64,000 nucleotides of DNA from Heliorestis convoluta (lineage in GTDB: Bacteria; Bacillota; Desulfitobacteriia; Heliobacteriales; Heliobacteriaceae): assembly GCF_009649955.1 (NCBI RefSeq), contig NZ_CP045875.1, positions 434,001 to 498,000 of the forward strand, given 5' to 3'. The translations under genes were made by a program, and so were the position numbers. The notes under the pieces are model-generated. The model was not told where the DNA came from, searched no databases, and saw only the letters and a list, made by a program, of their open reading frames with translations. Below, piece after piece: positions 16,136 through 24,838 of the stretch. Numbering within the stretch: the first letter of the stretch is position 1; each line of letters starts with the position of its first letter.

Positions 16136-18484
16136 CTATCCCTCCCGATCCTTAAATACTTCAACCATATTAAAGTCTACCAGTTTCCGATAGAGCAGCC
16201 CATGAGCCACTAGAGCAAAAATCATTGCAGCCACCGTTGACCACAGAAAAATTTCTGCCGAGTAATAGAGGGGTACTTCATAAAAATCTGTGGCAACAGA
16301 ACGCAGGAGAGCGCCGACTAGCGCTGTGCTAAGAGGAATACCCAGGGCGATGGCACCCATAACTAAGAGGCCATTTTCTCCTGCCACCATGGTAACCATC
16401 TGCCTTTTCGAAAAACCAAGAACTTTTAAGGTAGCCAGTTCATTTCTTCGTTCTTCAAGATTGAGTGATGTCACAGCATAAAGACTTGTAACACCAGCTA
16501 TCATCGAGAAAATCAGAATTACCATGGAGGTATAGATCATCGTTTCTAGTAATTCCGCTACATTGTCACGCATGCGGATTTGGCTGTGGTAGACGCTGAT
16601 GCCTTTTGCTTCTTCTAACTTCTCCTCTAAGGACGAAAGCAAAAGAGGCTCAGCTTGAAGTAAGATGGAGGTAGCCACATCGCGCTCCCCCAAGAGCGTA
16701 CTTGCTCTTTGCCGTGGTAAAAAAGCATTATAACCAATATATTGAGGCACAATTTTGCTTACAACCCAGATCTCTTCCCATGGCTCAGTCAATAAAAATT
16801 CAACGGTTAGACTATCACCAACAGTTACATGAAGCTGGTTCGCCAAGCGCTCTGACAAAGTCAACCCTGTTGTTGGCAAGGTTTGCTCTCTGCCTTCTTT
16901 ATCAATGAGGCGATAGAGTCGTCCCTCTTCTTCGAGGCCTAGTAAGGAAGTCTCTTCTGTCCCATGATTGCTTTGTAAACGCAAGGGAATGTTAAGCTGG
17001 GCTTCACCGGCTCTAACTTCCGACCAAGCTTCTATTTCTCGAATCACATCGTAAGCCGGCATGGGTTGATTCAAAAAGATCTGATAATCATAGGGCTGGC
17101 TTTCCAAGTAGTACTCTTCCATCATGTAGTTGGCAGACTCTTCTAAGACTTGTGCTGTCACAAGTAAGACAAAAGCAAAAAGAAAACCGGTAAAAGTCAA
17201 TAAAGAGCGACCAGGGTTGCGCAGTAAATTCCGTAGCACAAGCTTGCCGGTAAAAGGCAAGACTGACCAAAAAGGCAACTTGTGCAAAGGCCAAGCTTGC
17301 CCACTTTGAGGCGCTTCTGCTCGCATCGCTTCTGCAGGTTCGAGGCGCAACAAAGACTTCGCCCCTTGATATCCTGCTAACAGGCCACCAAAAGCGGCTA
17401 ACATAAAAGCTACAAAAGCTCGCGTCCAGTCAAAACCGATATAAACATCAGGCAAGCGAAAATAGGTAATTAAGTATTCTGTTAAAAACATAGCTACGAT
17501 CGAACCAAAAAGAAGACCAAAAAGCCATCCAACGAAGGCTACGCCGAAAGCCCAGGTCATGTAATGCAAAAGTATCTGTCGACTCTGATAGCCAAAAGCC
17601 AATAAGGTGCCAATCTGCTTTCTCTGGCTTTTGACCAATCGGCGCAACAAGTTGTACAACATAAAACCAGATAGAAGTAAAAATACAACAGCCACTGACG
17701 TAGCCATCAATTCTAAACTTTCAATTTCTTGCATCAAAATGGCATGGCTAATTTGTTTGTCTCGATCATAGATGGTAAGAAGTCCGTAAGGTTTAAGTTC
17801 TTCTTTTAACCGTTCTTTTAGTACTTCTAGGGAAGCATCGCTATCACTGCGAAAAATGATTTCATTAAAAAGGCCCGCCATATTAAAAAGCTCTTGGGAC
17901 TGCTCATGAGAAAGATAGGCTATGCCAAAAGTCTCCGGATCAGGCGCCATTTCTGTGCCATCTCGCAAGGTAATGACATATTCGGCACTAATGGCTAGAC
18001 CTGTCACCTCCATCGATATCAACCGGCCCTCTACAATCAGTTCGATAAAGTCACCCATTTGCAACTGGTTTGCTTCTGCAAAAGCCGGATCGAGCACAAG
18101 ACCGGTTCCTGCTCGATCATGATTGCTATCTCCTACCGGGCGAATTCGATTTACCGTACCTCGGCGATCTTCTGGTATCGAGATAAGCCGTAAGGTTTTA
18201 CCTTCTTGTAATGATACATCTCGAACAATTCTTCCTTCCATCGCTGCAAGTCCCGGCAAAGATCGCAAGTAGTCCAGATCGGTTTCTGGAATTTGCCGTA
18301 CTTGTGTAAAAAGATGAGCAAAGGCCAAGTCTTCGTAATAGGATTCTTTGGCTTCGTAGAGGTTGCGACTGGTCGAGAAAAAGGCAATAAAAACCATAAC
18401 ACCAACAGCCATGACAAGAGCAGCTGAGAACAAGGTTCCTTTACGGCTTTGTATTTCACGCCAGAGCTTGCGCCAGAGAATCAC
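16136..18484 (-). CDS. ABC transporter permease with two FtsX/MacB domains
   Basis: A 782-aa permease with ten or so membrane helices: an N-terminal helix and an extracytoplasmic domain, an FtsX-type three-helix block at about residues 260-390, a second large outer domain, and another FtsX block near the C-terminus (about 665-775). This is the duplicated FtsX layout seen in lipoprotein- or peptide-export permeases. GTG 18484 fits AGGAGG with 7-nt spacing and overlaps the ATPase stop by 4 bp, so the two are translationally coupled; the longer frame to 18508 is less likely. Confidence 0.9.
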   Translation of the reverse strand: MILWRKLWREIQSRKGTLFSAALVMAVGVMVFIAFFSTSRNLYEAKESYYEDLAFAHLFTQVRQIPETDLDYLRSLPGLAAMEGRIVRDVSLQEGKTLRLISIPEDRRGTVNRIRPVGDSNHDRAGTGLVLDPAFAEANQLQMGDFIELIVEGRLISMEVTGLAISAEYVITLRDGTEMAPDPETFGIAYLSHEQSQELFNMAGLFNEIIFRSDSDASLEVLKERLKEELKPYGLLTIYDRDKQISHAILMQEIESLELMATSVAVVFLLLSGFMLYNLLRRLVKSQRKQIGTLLAFGYQSRQILLHYMTWAFGVAFVGWLFGLLFGSIVAMFLTEYLITYFRLPDVYIGFDWTRAFVAFMLAAFGGLLAGYQGAKSLLRLEPAEAMRAEAPQSGQAWPLHKLPFWSVLPFTGKLVLRNLLRNPGRSLLTFTGFLFAFVLLVTAQVLEESANYMMEEYYLESQPYDYQIFLNQPMPAYDVIREIEAWSEVRAGEAQLNIPLRLQSNHGTEETSLLGLEEEGRLYRLIDKEGREQTLPTTGLTLSERLANQLHVTVGDSLTVEFLLTEPWEEIWVVSKIVPQYIGYNAFLPRQRASTLLGERDVATSILLQAEPLLLSSLEEKLEEAKGISVYHSQIRMRDNVAELLETMIYTSMVILIFSMIAGVTSLYAVTSLNLEERRNELATLKVLGFSKRQMVTMVAGENGLLVMGAIALGIPLSTALVGALLRSVATDFYEVPLYYSAEIFLWSTVAAMIFALVAHGLLYRKLVDFNMVEVFKDREG

Positions 18485-19185
18485 CAGGTCACCTCCTCGG
18501 CCGCACAAGGCTGTGCGTTGACCCTGTTTTCTACGATACGTCCACTGCCCATCACAAGAACGCGGTGGGCCATTTTCGCAATGGCACCGTTGTGAGTAAT
18601 AATAAAGACTGTTTTTCCCTGTTCTTGGTTGATCTTTTGCAGAAAATCAAGCACTTTACGACCTATGACCAAATCCAGAGCACCTGTAGGCTCATCACAA
18701 AGTAATACATCAGGATTTTTTGCAGCCGCTCGAGCAATAGCCACACGCTGTTGCTCTCCACCGGACAATTGCGCTGGAAAGTGATGGGCTCGTTCCGCCA
18801 AGCCAACTCTCTCTAAGACTTCATCAATGGGCAGTGGCTCTTTCACCAGAGAAGCACCCATCTCAACATTTTCCCACACCGTCAAGGCTGGCAAAAGATT
18901 GTAAAACTGAAAGATAAATCCGACAGAATCTCTTCGATAAAGCGTCAACTCTTTTTCCGAAAATAAAGCAAGATCTTTTCCTCTATAATAACAATGGCCT
19001 GAAGTAGCTTGATCGAGGCCTCCGAGTACGTTCAAGAGCGTACTTTTTCCCGAACCAGAAGGCCCGAGAATAACCACCAGTTCACCCGATGGAATATCAA
19101 AAGTTGCATCTACAAGCGCCGGAACAGTAACTTCCCCCATTTGATAGAGTCTGCTTAGTTGCGTAGCACGAAAGATAGGAGCCAT
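18481..19185 (-). CDS. ABC transporter ATP-binding protein (LolD/MacB type)
   Basis: A 234-aa ATPase with Walker A GPSGSGKS (about residues 40-47), Q-loop in FIFQFYNLLPALTVWENVE (about 89-107), signature LSGGEQQRVAIARA (about 143-156), Walker B VLLCDEPTGALD (about 163-174) and the H-loop ITHN. The FQFYNLLP and DEPTGALD wording places it in the MacB/LolD group of exporters with FtsX permeases. ATG 19185, preceded by AGGTG, is preferred over GTG 19194. It is the first gene of the operon with the permease and HlyD protein. Confidence 0.95.
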   Translation of the reverse strand: MAPIFRATQLSRLYQMGEVTVPALVDATFDIPSGELVVILGPSGSGKSTLLNVLGGLDQATSGHCYYRGKDLALFSEKELTLYRRDSVGFIFQFYNLLPALTVWENVEMGASLVKEPLPIDEVLERVGLAERAHHFPAQLSGGEQQRVAIARAAAKNPDVLLCDEPTGALDLVIGRKVLDFLQKINQEQGKTVFIITHNGAIAKMAHRVLVMGSGRIVENRVNAQPCAAEEVTW

Positions 19186-19404
19186 TGGAATCACCTACTT
19201 TCCGAACAAAAGAAATGTCGTTGCATAATCTTATAGATTACAACATGGTACTTTTATGCTTACAATAATTATCAATGTTGTGCAAGTTTTTTTCAACACT
19301 TTTTCATTACCATTAAAAAAGGATTCGTTTAGATTGAAATAGAAAGAATATAATTACAAAAAGTTTCTCAACGATCCCGATAGGTAAAAGGAGGTAAGGC
19401 GATT

Positions 19405-19722
19405 ATGTTGATTACCAATACAGAGACCATTGCGGGTCGCGAAATTGTAGAATCACTAGGGCTGGTTAAAGGTAACAGCATTCGAGCCCGGCATATTGGT
19501 AGCGATATTGTCTCAGGGTTGCGTCAACTTGTAGGCGGCGAAATGAAAGAGTATGGAAAAATGCTACAAGAAGCGCGAAGCCTGGCTATGGATGCTATGA
19601 TTGAGGAAGCGGAAAAACTTGGCGCTGATGCTGTTGTTAACGTACGTTTTTCTACTTCTTCCATTATGCAAGGCGCCGCTGAAGTACTTGTCTTCGGTAC
19701 CGCTGTAAAGCTCGGCAAGTAA
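19405..19722 (+). CDS. YbjQ/UPF0145-family protein
   Basis: A 105-aa protein matching the UPF0145 (YbjQ) family over its whole length: MLITNTETIAGREI at the start, GGEMKEYGKMLQEARSLAMD in the helix and ADAVVNVRFSTSSI in the final strands. Members form oligomeric barrels of unknown function and are often annotated as possible heavy-metal binders; no metal-ligand cluster is evident here. AAAAGGAGG stands before ATG 19405. Single-gene unit with its own terminator. Confidence 0.92.
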   Translation: MLITNTETIAGREIVESLGLVKGNSIRARHIGSDIVSGLRQLVGGEMKEYGKMLQEARSLAMDAMIEEAEKLGADAVVNVRFSTSSIMQGAAEVLVFGTAVKLGK

Positions 19723-19733
19723 GCAAGTACGTC

Positions 19734-19773
19734 AAAAAAGCACTCCTCCTATGTCAGTGGGAAGAGTGCTTTG
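19734..19773 (+). terminator. Terminator after ybjQ-like gene
   Basis: AAAGCACTC and TCC pair with GGGAAGAGTGCTTT, with A-rich and T-rich flanks. Confidence 0.8.
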
Positions 19774-19796
19774 CTTTATTCTTTTTCTTTACTTTT

Positions 19797-20268
19797 CTAA
19801 CACGAAAATAGTTACCTTGTGGTGGGGTCAGGCGTTATGACTTCCTTCCGAACGGACTCATCCCACGCCATGAGCGGCAGCAAGCTGCCGATGGCTGAGG
19901 TCTGAAGTCCTCTCTCCAGGAAGTCATAACGCCTGACCCAGATACATCTTGCTAGTTGTGACTGACTTTTGGCCTATTGCAAATGCAAATACAATAGGCA
20001 ATTGCGTATACATCGCAGAAAGTTGCACAATGCAATGTCAACGGAAAGTAACAATCAGTAAAAAGCCCTCTGGGCCTGGGCATCACGCTTTCCGCAGCGG
20101 GACTTGGGACCTCAGCTGTCGCCAGCTTGCTGGCGGTAACAGCGTGGGACCAGTCCAGAGCGGAGGAAAGCGTGATGACCTGGCCCCTCTCCGAAGTAAC
20201 CCCAACGTAATCAGGAAAAGTTGATTTTCATCAAGTGGTTGTGCCCAACCGGGGGCATGGAGGGGTTA
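19797..20268 (+). repeat. Double-hairpin repeat element, copy 3
   Basis: The best preserved copy. Hairpin A (19825-19939) has a perfect outer stem: GGTCAGGCGTTATGACTTCC against its exact complement, ending CATAACGCCTGACC. Hairpin B is at 20071-20187. Inner stems are GCCAT-CGGCAGC-AA-GCTGCCG-ATGGC in A and GCTGT-CGCCAGC-AA-GCTGGCG-ACAGC in B. It occupies nearly all of the gap between the YbjQ gene and the UPF0104 gene. Confidence 0.9.
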
Positions 20269-20307
20269 ATAAGGAATTGGCTTGCGAAAAGACTTGTGCC
20301 CAAGAGA

Positions 20308-21264
20308 TCAATTTATAGTCATAGGCCAAGTAAAAGGCGCTAAGGTAAAAAGACAAGCCAAAAGGTGACAAAGCGAATGGCCAAAGCCAAAGCTAAACTT
20401 GCTTCCAAAGGTATATGAAAAGCGACTTAACAAAAGCATCATAGCACCTTCGAAGGTACCAAGGCCACCGGGTGTCAAAGGAACCATGGCTACCATATAA
20501 GATAGAAAAGTGACGACAGCAATGACAAGAAAAGAGATTGGCACTTCCATGGACAGGACGACGATATAGGCTTTGACAGCAAATAGTACCCATATCAGTA
20601 TAGAAAGAATGCTGTGCCCGATCCAGGTTATAGGGGGCCCTTTAACGTTTTGCGAAGCTTGACGAAATTGCTCCACACCGTTACTGATTTTTTCTTCCCA
20701 GCGATCGGAGAGCGGCACTTTGTAGAGCAAGGGAATTATCTTCTGAGAAGCAAGCAATAGAGCCATCAAAACAAAGACAACCGTAAAAAGAAAAAGAAAA
20801 CTTCCCACAAAGAGGGTTCCTTGGGGACCGCTTATTTTTTCGTTTGCCAGCAGCCAGCCTAGAGATGCTGCACTAAGCAGTAAAAAAGGAATGACACTAA
20901 TTACTTTTTGTATTGTAAGCAAAGCAATGGCTCTAGAGGCACTACATTGCATTCGTGTGCATAATAGCCAAACTTTTGCTCCTTCTCCGCCTGCTTTCAT
21001 GGCTGGTGTTACCGATTCGACAAAAGAACCTACCAGGTTCAAGTGGACCATATCTCGATAAGATACCTTTTCGCCCATTCTTCTTGCTAATAGATACCAT
21101 TGTAGTGCAATCATCGCCATGGTTACAATCTGTAAAAAGATAGCCAGATATAGCAAAGAGCGCTCTAGAGCTATTATTGTTGCCCATAAATCAGCGATAG
21201 GTACCCACCAAAACAGGCTCACGAGAATAGCCAGAGCCACGATATACAGCCACATTTTTTTCAA
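20308..21264 (-). CDS. UPF0104/lysylphosphatidylglycerol-synthase TM-region family protein
   Basis: A 318-aa integral membrane protein with about eight helices. The family pattern is visible in the second helix pair (WYLLARRMGEKVSYRDMVHLN), the GSFVESVTPAMKAGGEGAKVW loop and the C-terminal MVPLTPGGLGTFEGAM motif. Relatives are the flippase halves of lysyl-PG synthases and free-standing YbhN-like proteins. Its start (TTG 21264, after GGGAGAG; ATG 21255 is an alternative) overlaps the preceding gene by about 70 bp, so it is cotranscribed with the nicotianamine-synthase-like gene. A link to lipid or metallophore movement is speculative. Confidence 0.85.
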   Translation of the reverse strand: MKKMWLYIVALAILVSLFWWVPIADLWATIIALERSLLYLAIFLQIVTMAMIALQWYLLARRMGEKVSYRDMVHLNLVGSFVESVTPAMKAGGEGAKVWLLCTRMQCSASRAIALLTIQKVISVIPFLLLSAASLGWLLANEKISGPQGTLFVGSFLFLFTVVFVLMALLLASQKIIPLLYKVPLSDRWEEKISNGVEQFRQASQNVKGPPITWIGHSILSILIWVLFAVKAYIVVLSMEVPISFLVIAVVTFLSYMVAMVPLTPGGLGTFEGAMMLLLSRFSYTFGSKFSFGFGHSLCHLLACLFTLAPFTWPMTIN

Positions 21265-21835
21265 GGTTCTCTCTCCCTTTTTGTAAAAGGACTGTTCCTT
21301 TTAAAGTGGCGCTTTTTTGTTCTATCAATGTACAGGCTGAGCAATAAGGATTTTTTTCTTGCTCGAACAAAGATTTAAAGCTGCTAATATCAGGACAGCG
21401 TAACAGAACACGAGTCCCCTCTTTTGCTTTACGCCATATATTTTTTAGAATCAAATCATGGGGCTTGGCTTGCAAAGCCACATGAACGACACTGTATGAA
21501 GAAGTATCAATCGTTTGGCCCTGGGCGCAAAAAATCTTGACTTGATTCGACAAGTTCAATTTATGCACAAACTTTCTAGCACTATAGACGGCTCCTAGAT
21601 CGCTATCAATGACATGGACTATTGCACCGGTTCGCTTTGCAATTTCCAGTGCTGTACAAGGCAAAGGTCCTCCGCCAATACAGAGAACTGTGTCTTTCTC
21701 TGTAATGCTTCCTAGAACAATTTCTCGACCTACAATCTCTTCATAGTATCGCTTCTGAAGACGAAATAGACCTGGTGAGTATAGCGCTATCTTTTCTAGT
21801 AAGGGTGTGAGCATGCTAATAATTCTCATTTTCAT
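21191..21835 (-). CDS. Nicotianamine-synthase-like SAM-binding enzyme
   Basis: A 214-aa protein with a Rossmann fold of the class I SAM type. VLCIGGGPLPCTALEIAKRT (about residues 50-69) followed by VIDSDLGAVYSARKFV (about 75-90) closely resembles nicotianamine synthases, whose signature is G-x-GPLP-x-T, rather than ordinary methyltransferases; these enzymes condense aminocarboxypropyl groups from SAM into metal chelators. It follows feoB and precedes a membrane protein, and a Fur-box-like site overlaps its start. GGGAGG lies about 15 nt upstream of ATG 21835, a long spacing; ATG 21814 is an alternative. Assignment is by motif only. Confidence 0.6.
   Translation of the reverse strand: MKMRIISMLTPLLEKIALYSPGLFRLQKRYYEEIVGREIVLGSITEKDTVLCIGGGPLPCTALEIAKRTGAIVHVIDSDLGAVYSARKFVHKLNLSNQVKIFCAQGQTIDTSSYSVVHVALQAKPHDLILKNIWRKAKEGTRVLLRCPDISSFKSLFEQEKNPYCSACTLIEQKSATLKGTVLLQKGRENLEKNVAVYRGSGYSREPVLVGTYR
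21815..21833 (-). promoter_or_regulatory. Fur-box-like sequence at the start of the NAS-like gene
   Basis: The minus strand reads GAAAATGAGAATTATTAGC, matching 15 of 19 positions of the classical Fur box GATAATGATAATCATTATC. It overlaps the first codons of the gene at 21191-21835. It could be an operator for an internal promoter or a chance match in an A/T-rich start region. Confidence 0.4.
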
Positions 21836-21865
21836 CAGGGTTTGTGACGCCTCCCTTCTGATAGG

Positions 21866-21897
21866 GTGAATGAGAATCCCACTGGATTCCCATTCAC
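21866..21897 (-). promoter_or_regulatory. Stem-loop between feoB and the NAS-like gene
   Basis: GTGAATG-GGAATCC pairs with GGATTCTCATTCAC on the minus strand (14 bp with one mismatch, 4-nt loop). No T-run follows, so it may be a processing or stability element rather than a terminator. Confidence 0.55.
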
Positions 21898-21930
21898 AAA
21901 GTTTTATGTATTACCTATTAGCATTCGCAC

Positions 21931-23694
21931 TTAAAACAGGTTAACAATCTGTGTTCCTATCTGATTCACAATACCTGCAAAGAAAAAGGCACTGAAAATG
22001 GTCAATCCAGCAATAAAAATCGCTACTTTTATGCCAAACTCCTTAAAAAGCACGGCAAACACCGCAAGGCAAGGTACATAAAATAAAGCTACAACAGAGC
22101 CTACCAGCAACTGTAAGGTGGTTAAGTCCATCTCCAAAAGAGGCAATACACCCAGTTCCCGGCGAATGATACCCAGAACCAGAGCAAGGCTCGCTTCTTG
22201 CGGTAACCCTAGCCAACCACTGACAAGGGGCTTAATAAATTCACCAAAAGACTCTAAGGCGCCTGTCTCAACCATCAAAGCGGCCAAAGCAATCCCAAAA
22301 AACAGAGGCACTTGTGCGTCTACCATGAAGTTCTTCGTACGCAACCAGATCTTCCGCGTAACAGCTTTGCCATCAGGCAATAACAGGTTCGGTATCTCCA
22401 GTAGCATCGGATCGATTTTCCCTGGGATCAATCGTCCCATAATGTTACCGGCTACAATCAACGTGAACAGAGAGATGGCAAACATCATAAGCAATACTGT
22501 AATCGACCGCTCCCCTAACAAAGCGACAAAAGCACCGGTCTGAGAAGCGCAAGGGATGGCCAATGACACAAGGGTTGCAACGATGATTCGCTCTTTATAT
22601 GTCGTCGCCGCTCTCGTTCCCAAAATAGCCGGGGCTGCGCAACCATAACCCATAAACAAAGGAACAATGTTGCCACCTTGTAAACCCATACTACGTAACG
22701 TTCGATCTAAAAGCACGCCTAACCGAGGCATGTAACCACTGTCTTCAAGAAAAGCCAACACTATGTAAAACAAAAAGATATAAGGCAAAATAAGAGCAAA
22801 AGGCCATTCGACCATCTTAACGAGAACACCATATTCACCGACTAACAGATTAAAGACAAGGCCTTCCGTTACAAAAAGAGAGACAAAGGCCTTGATAGCA
22901 GGCACGATAATATCGTGGGTTACAGGTAAGAAAAAAACAGCGCGCAAGGCTTTACCGCCACCGACGACAAGACCAAGGGCTATTAATAGAACAAGAAAAG
23001 CGATGGGCAAACCGGGCATGGGTAAAAGCATCCAATCTCCCAAACGCTCTTGAAAAGTAGGATGACGATGATCGACACGCTGTACTTTTTCAGCGATACG
23101 ACCAATTTCTTTCCATCGCTCTTCTTGGGGAATTACCCCTGGCTGACATGACTTTAACTCTCTACTGGCGACTTTAAGAATCTGGTCTAGAACTTCTTTC
23201 AAGCCAATATTTCGAATGGCTATCATCGGCAAAACAGGCGCACCTAGTTCGCGAGATAGAGCTTCCGTATCAATGGTAATACCCTGACGTTCTGCCACAT
23301 CCATGAAGTTAACGGCAAAGACGATAGGAATGGAACACTGCTGTAATTGTAAAGCCAAATTCAAGTTGCGTTCTAAGTTCGTACCGTCTAATACACAGAG
23401 AACAACGTGCGCTCCTTCACCCAACATCTCAATGGCTACTTCTTCTGCTGGTGATGTTGTTTCTAGGGAGTAGGTACCAGGCACATCAATAATAGAAATA
23501 CTTTGACCTCGGTGCTCTGTCTTTCCACTGGTAAAACCAACGGTCGTACCTGTATAATTGGCCGATAGCACCTCTTTGTTCGTTAGTTTAGAAAAAATAA
23601 CGCTTTTGCCTACGTTGGGATTCCCCATTAAGAGGACTCTGATTTCATCGGATCTTACTGGAACAACTGATTCATCTTGTGAATGGCAATCCAC
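21931..23694 (-). CDS. feoB: Ferrous iron transport protein B
   Basis: GTPase-coupled ferrous iron permease. The cytoplasmic G domain has GNPNVGKS (G1, near residue 25), the TVGFTSG switch region, DVPGTYSL (G3) and NFMD (G4). A helical linker follows, then about eight membrane helices with the Gate-type core including GYGCAAPAILGTRA and the second half with RRELGVLPLL. At 587 aa it is shorter than the 700-770 aa of enterobacterial FeoB, as in many Clostridia. GTG 23694 sits 8 nt after AGAGG; the ATG at 23700 is too close to that site. feoA lies 66 bp upstream. Confidence 0.93.
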   Translation of the reverse strand: MDCHSQDESVVPVRSDEIRVLLMGNPNVGKSVIFSKLTNKEVLSANYTGTTVGFTSGKTEHRGQSISIIDVPGTYSLETTSPAEEVAIEMLGEGAHVVLCVLDGTNLERNLNLALQLQQCSIPIVFAVNFMDVAERQGITIDTEALSRELGAPVLPMIAIRNIGLKEVLDQILKVASRELKSCQPGVIPQEERWKEIGRIAEKVQRVDHRHPTFQERLGDWMLLPMPGLPIAFLVLLIALGLVVGGGKALRAVFFLPVTHDIIVPAIKAFVSLFVTEGLVFNLLVGEYGVLVKMVEWPFALILPYIFLFYIVLAFLEDSGYMPRLGVLLDRTLRSMGLQGGNIVPLFMGYGCAAPAILGTRAATTYKERIIVATLVSLAIPCASQTGAFVALLGERSITVLLMMFAISLFTLIVAGNIMGRLIPGKIDPMLLEIPNLLLPDGKAVTRKIWLRTKNFMVDAQVPLFFGIALAALMVETGALESFGEFIKPLVSGWLGLPQEASLALVLGIIRRELGVLPLLEMDLTTLQLLVGSVVALFYVPCLAVFAVLFKEFGIKVAIFIAGLTIFSAFFFAGIVNQIGTQIVNLF

Positions 23695-23760
23695 GGACAT
23701 CACCTCTTTGGTAGATAAAGCTTCGTAGCGTAGAAACAGCGTAGCGCGAGAAAACCGGAA

Positions 23761-23976
23761 CTAGTTCATCTCTCGTACTTCGATCTGATCGGCTAAATCT
23801 TTTGCAATGGCGATGTGTCGATTGCCAATTTTGATAACGATGGGCCCGCCGAGAGGCTGCTTGGAAAGCACCGATACAACAGCTCCCTGGCGCAATCCTA
23901 AGGACTTCAACAAGCTGACTTGAGGAAGACTTTCAATCTGACATAGGCTTTTTTGTTCTCTATCGTACAAGGGCAT
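23761..23976 (-). CDS. feoA: FeoA-family protein
   Basis: A 71-aa SH3-like protein typical of FeoA: SLLKSLGLRQGAVVSVLSKQ followed by GGPIVIKIGNRHIAIAKDLA. FeoA partners the FeoB membrane GTPase in ferrous iron uptake. AAAGGGG precedes ATG 23976. It is the first gene of the iron operon and has a Fur-box-like site about 55-68 bp upstream. Confidence 0.93.
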   Translation of the reverse strand: MPLYDREQKSLCQIESLPQVSLLKSLGLRQGAVVSVLSKQPLGGPIVIKIGNRHIAIAKDLADQIEVREMN

Positions 23977-24029
23977 ATCTTCATCCCCTTTCCTAATAAA
24001 TGATGTTGAAATTCATTATTCAATACCTA

Positions 24030-24044
24030 TGATACTCATTTTCA
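24030..24044 (-). promoter_or_regulatory. Fur-box-like operator upstream of feoA
   Basis: On the minus strand TGAAAATGAGTATCA, close to the 7-1-7 Fur consensus TGATAATNATTATCA (two mismatches). Its position upstream of feoA-feoB suggests iron-dependent repression. Confidence 0.65.
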
Positions 24045-24106
24045 TTTTATTGCCTTTTTTCGCGCCTGTAAAGATCTTTTTTTCAATAATGGACAAAAAA
24101 AGGATA

Positions 24107-24152
24107 AAAGAAAGAAGCCACAATTGCATAGGCATTGTGGCTTCTTTCTTTA
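24107..24152. terminator. Terminator after the isochorismatase-family gene
   Basis: AAAGAAAGAAGCCACAAT pairs with ATTGTGGCTTCTTTCTTT around a short loop. The A and T flanks would let it work in both directions; the gene upstream of it is on the minus strand. Confidence 0.88.
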
Positions 24153-24159
24153 TTATATT

Positions 24160-24708
24160 TTACTTCACAATGGGCGCTAAAGCACGAAATTCTTCCGTGG
24201 CAGCTCTTTCTAAAAGATCGAAAAAGACGGACTCGCTGTTCCAGATTTCTGCACCTAATTCTTTCATCATGGCCAGCCCGTTCTGATAGTTAAGTGATTG
24301 ACGAGAGCCAACAGCGTCACTGGGAATAATGACTCGATAGCCTTTTGACAAAAGATCGCGGACTGTTTGGAACACACAAACATGACATTCTGTTCCAACG
24401 ACAATGATCTCTTGTCGTTCCCTGTTCCTTAATTCTAAAAGCAGTTCATCGTTACAAGCGCTAAAAGTAATTTTCTCTAGAACTTTTGCTGTGGGAAGTT
24501 CCTCTTTTACGGCTTCTACTGTTTCCCCAAGCCCTTTGGGGTACTGTTCTGTAATTAGAGCTGGTATGGACAATCGATTTGCCGTTTTCGACAGGATAGC
24601 AATGTTACGCAGAATCCCCTCTTTTTTATCGATGGCTGGCAACAATCTTGCTTGCACATCAATCACCAGTAGCAACGCTTTCTCCCGACTTAGGCGTTCA
24701 TAAGGCAT
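24160..24708 (-). CDS. Isochorismatase-family cysteine hydrolase
   Basis: A 182-aa alpha/beta hydrolase of the isochorismatase-like group: LLVIDVQARLLPAI (catalytic Asp, about residue 18), the TEQYPKGLGET segment, a Lys in the EKITFSA strand (about 79) and the nucleophile Cys in GTECHVCVFQTVRDL (about residues 107-121). The second Cys of CHVC is the usual nucleophile position. It resembles YcaC/nicotinamidase-like hydrolases; substrate unknown. ATG 24708 follows GGGGTG. Single gene with terminator. Confidence 0.88.
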   Translation of the reverse strand: MPYERLSREKALLLVIDVQARLLPAIDKKEGILRNIAILSKTANRLSIPALITEQYPKGLGETVEAVKEELPTAKVLEKITFSACNDELLLELRNRERQEIIVVGTECHVCVFQTVRDLLSKGYRVIIPSDAVGSRQSLNYQNGLAMMKELGAEIWNSESVFFDLLERAATEEFRALAPIVK

Positions 24709-24838
24709 ACAGTCACCCCAATCTTACCTTTTCACCGTCCCAATAATTATGAACTTATAATGGACGTTGATCTTTTTTCTTCAAGGAATTGTAAATTCCT
24801 GCTTAAGACAGTGAAAAAGTAAAAAAAAGAAAGACCTT

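Noticed and set aside
19825-19939. Hairpin A as an integron attC site
   Set aside because: The order of GTT and AAC core trinucleotides is reversed relative to attC, there are no cassette genes between copies and no integrase in the window.
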